A DNA stretch of 64,000 nt from Hyphomicrobium sp. (GTDB taxonomy: Bacteria > Pseudomonadota > Alphaproteobacteria > Rhizobiales > Hyphomicrobiaceae). Under the pieces are notes generated by a model. That model was not told the DNA's origin. It saw only the letters and a list, made by a program, of their open reading frames with translations, and made no database searches. The position numbers and the translations under genes are program-made. Shown one piece after another: positions 63,157 to 64,000 of this stretch. Where the stretch lies: positions 1 through 64,000 of the forward strand of contig JASBTM010000016.1 in assembly GCA_030148425.1 (NCBI GenBank). Direction: 5' to 3'. The first letter of the stretch is position 1, and every line of letters begins with the position of its first letter.

Positions 63157-63216
63157 GCGAGAAATCACTCCCAACCCCGTCAGCCCGCACAAGATGCGAG
63201 CACCCGTTCAGTATTT

Positions 63217-64000
63217 TTAGACCTTCCCCCGGCCTTTTTCCAACCTGCGAAGCCACTGACGCGCCATTTTGACGACGTTCTGTGGCGCGGTTCCCCCATA
63301 GCTTGTCCGACTTTTAACCGAATTCTCGACAGAGAGCACCGAAAATACGGCTTTCGTAATGCGCGGCTCGACCTTTTGCATCTCTTCGAGTGAAAGCGCC
63401 TCGAGATCGATTCCCTTGGTCTCCGCCACCTTGACGATAGAGCCGGTCACGTGATGCGCGTCGCGGAACGGCATCTTGAGTTCCCGGACCAGCCAGTCGG
63501 CCAGGTCCGTCGCGGTCGAATAGCCGCGACCGGCCGCCGCCCGCATCGCCTCTGCATTGGGTTCGAGATCGGCGATCATGCCCGCCATGGCCGCCATGAC
63601 GAGGCGCAAGCTCGACAAGGCGTCGAACGCCGTTTCCTTGTCTTCCTGCATGTCCTTCGAATAGGCGAGCGGCAAGCCCTTCATCACGATGACAAGGCCC
63701 TGGAACGCCGCCGCGATGCGCCCGACTTTCGCCCGCGCCAGCTCCGCCGCGTCCGGATTGCGCTTCTGCGGCATGATCGACGAGCCGGTGGTGAAGCGGT
63801 CCGAAAGCTTCACGAACCCGAACTGCGGCGTCATCCAGATCACGATTTCTTCCGCGAGCCGCGAGAAATGCACCGCCGTAATCGTCGCTGCGGCCAGCGT
63901 CTCCATAGCGAAATCGCGATCCGAGACACCATCGAGCGAGTTCGCCATCGGCCGGTCGAAGCCAAGCGCTTCCGCCGTCTTCTCCCGGTCGATCGGAAAC
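63217..64000 (-). CDS. argH: Argininosuccinate lyase, C-terminal part (gene cut by the window end)
   Basis: The frame is open through the right edge. Upstream of the internal Met at 63948 it reads [17 protein letters not shown], as in complete ArgH proteins. The visible part has the fumarase/lyase superfamily signature [12 protein letters not shown] with the catalytic Ser, then ARAKVGRI...[17 protein letters not shown]. It makes arginine and fumarate from argininosuccinate. About 260 of the usual 460 residues are in the window. It is followed by lptM 60 bases away. Confidence 0.96.
   Translation of the reverse strand, partial: FPIDREKTAEALGFDRPMANSLDGVSDRDFAMETLAAATITAVHFSRLAEEIVIWMTPQFGFVKLSDRFTTGSSIMPQKRNPDAAELARAKVGRIAAAFQGLVIVMKGLPLAYSKDMQEDKETAFDALSSLRLVMAAMAGMIADLEPNAEAMRAAAGRGYSTATDLADWLVRELKMPFRDAHHVTGSIVKVAETKGIDLEALSLEEMQKVEPRITKAVFSVLSVENSVKSRTSYGGTAPQNVVKMARQWLRRLEKGRGKV

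Overview
The window looks like a chromosomal segment of a GC-rich alphaproteobacterium of the order Hyphomicrobiales (Rhizobiales). Reasons: the argH-lptM-lysA-TIGR02302 gene order at the right end, an LpxQ-like outer-membrane barrel, many short secreted proteins of rhizobial type, and paired palindromic intergenic repeats. A Hyphomicrobium-like host is my best guess, from general resemblance only; no rRNA is present to settle it.

Left edge (1-3280): one end of an integrated element. A tyrosine integrase, an excisionase-like HTH protein and a HigB/HigA-type toxin-antitoxin pair form one leftward transcription unit. A broken OLD-family nuclease gene lies beyond it. The element ends at 3226-3280 in a displaced 3' piece of a tRNA-Leu(CAA) gene, the classic scar of tRNA-site integration. 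The intact tRNA should lie left of the window.

3.6-15.2 kb: a DEAD-box RNA helicase with a DbpA-type RNA-binding domain, an aldehyde dehydrogenase, a TetR regulator divergent from a short-chain dehydrogenase with a striking 36-bp palindromic operator between them, then DUF427, cupin and GT1 glycosyltransferase genes. Next is a compact sulfide-oxidation operon: DUF2892 membrane protein, persulfide dioxygenase-like hydrolase, a DUF442-SQR fusion, and a TauE/SafE exporter.

15.5-34.7 kb: envelope and transport genes. These are a TonB-dependent receptor, a periplasmic PAP2 phosphatase, an export operon of two HlyD-type adaptors around a double ABC-2 permease with no ATPase gene, a lytic transglycosylase, a FabF-like ketosynthase, small secreted proteins, an aldo/keto reductase, an MFS pump with a fused MarR-like domain, a D,D-carboxypeptidase and a CAP-domain lipoprotein.

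35.0-46.1 kb: the least familiar region. A winged-helix-like protein is followed by a giant protein joining an AAA-type NTPase to a HerA/FtsK-type ATPase, then a divergent class A PBP-like protein, a large membrane and coiled-coil protein, and an unknown 188-residue protein, all co-directional. I consider this the best candidate for an undescribed system.

46.4-64 kb: a LysR regulator, the LpxQ-like protein, a PHB-depolymerase-like lipoprotein, a PCMT-like methyltransferase, then the alpha-2-macroglobulin/PBP1C pair (a periplasmic defence and repair module), the large TIGR02302 (DUF4175) membrane protein, and the lysine/arginine genes lysA, lptM and argH (argH cut by the window edge). The coding strand from 47.4 kb to the end is almost entirely minus.
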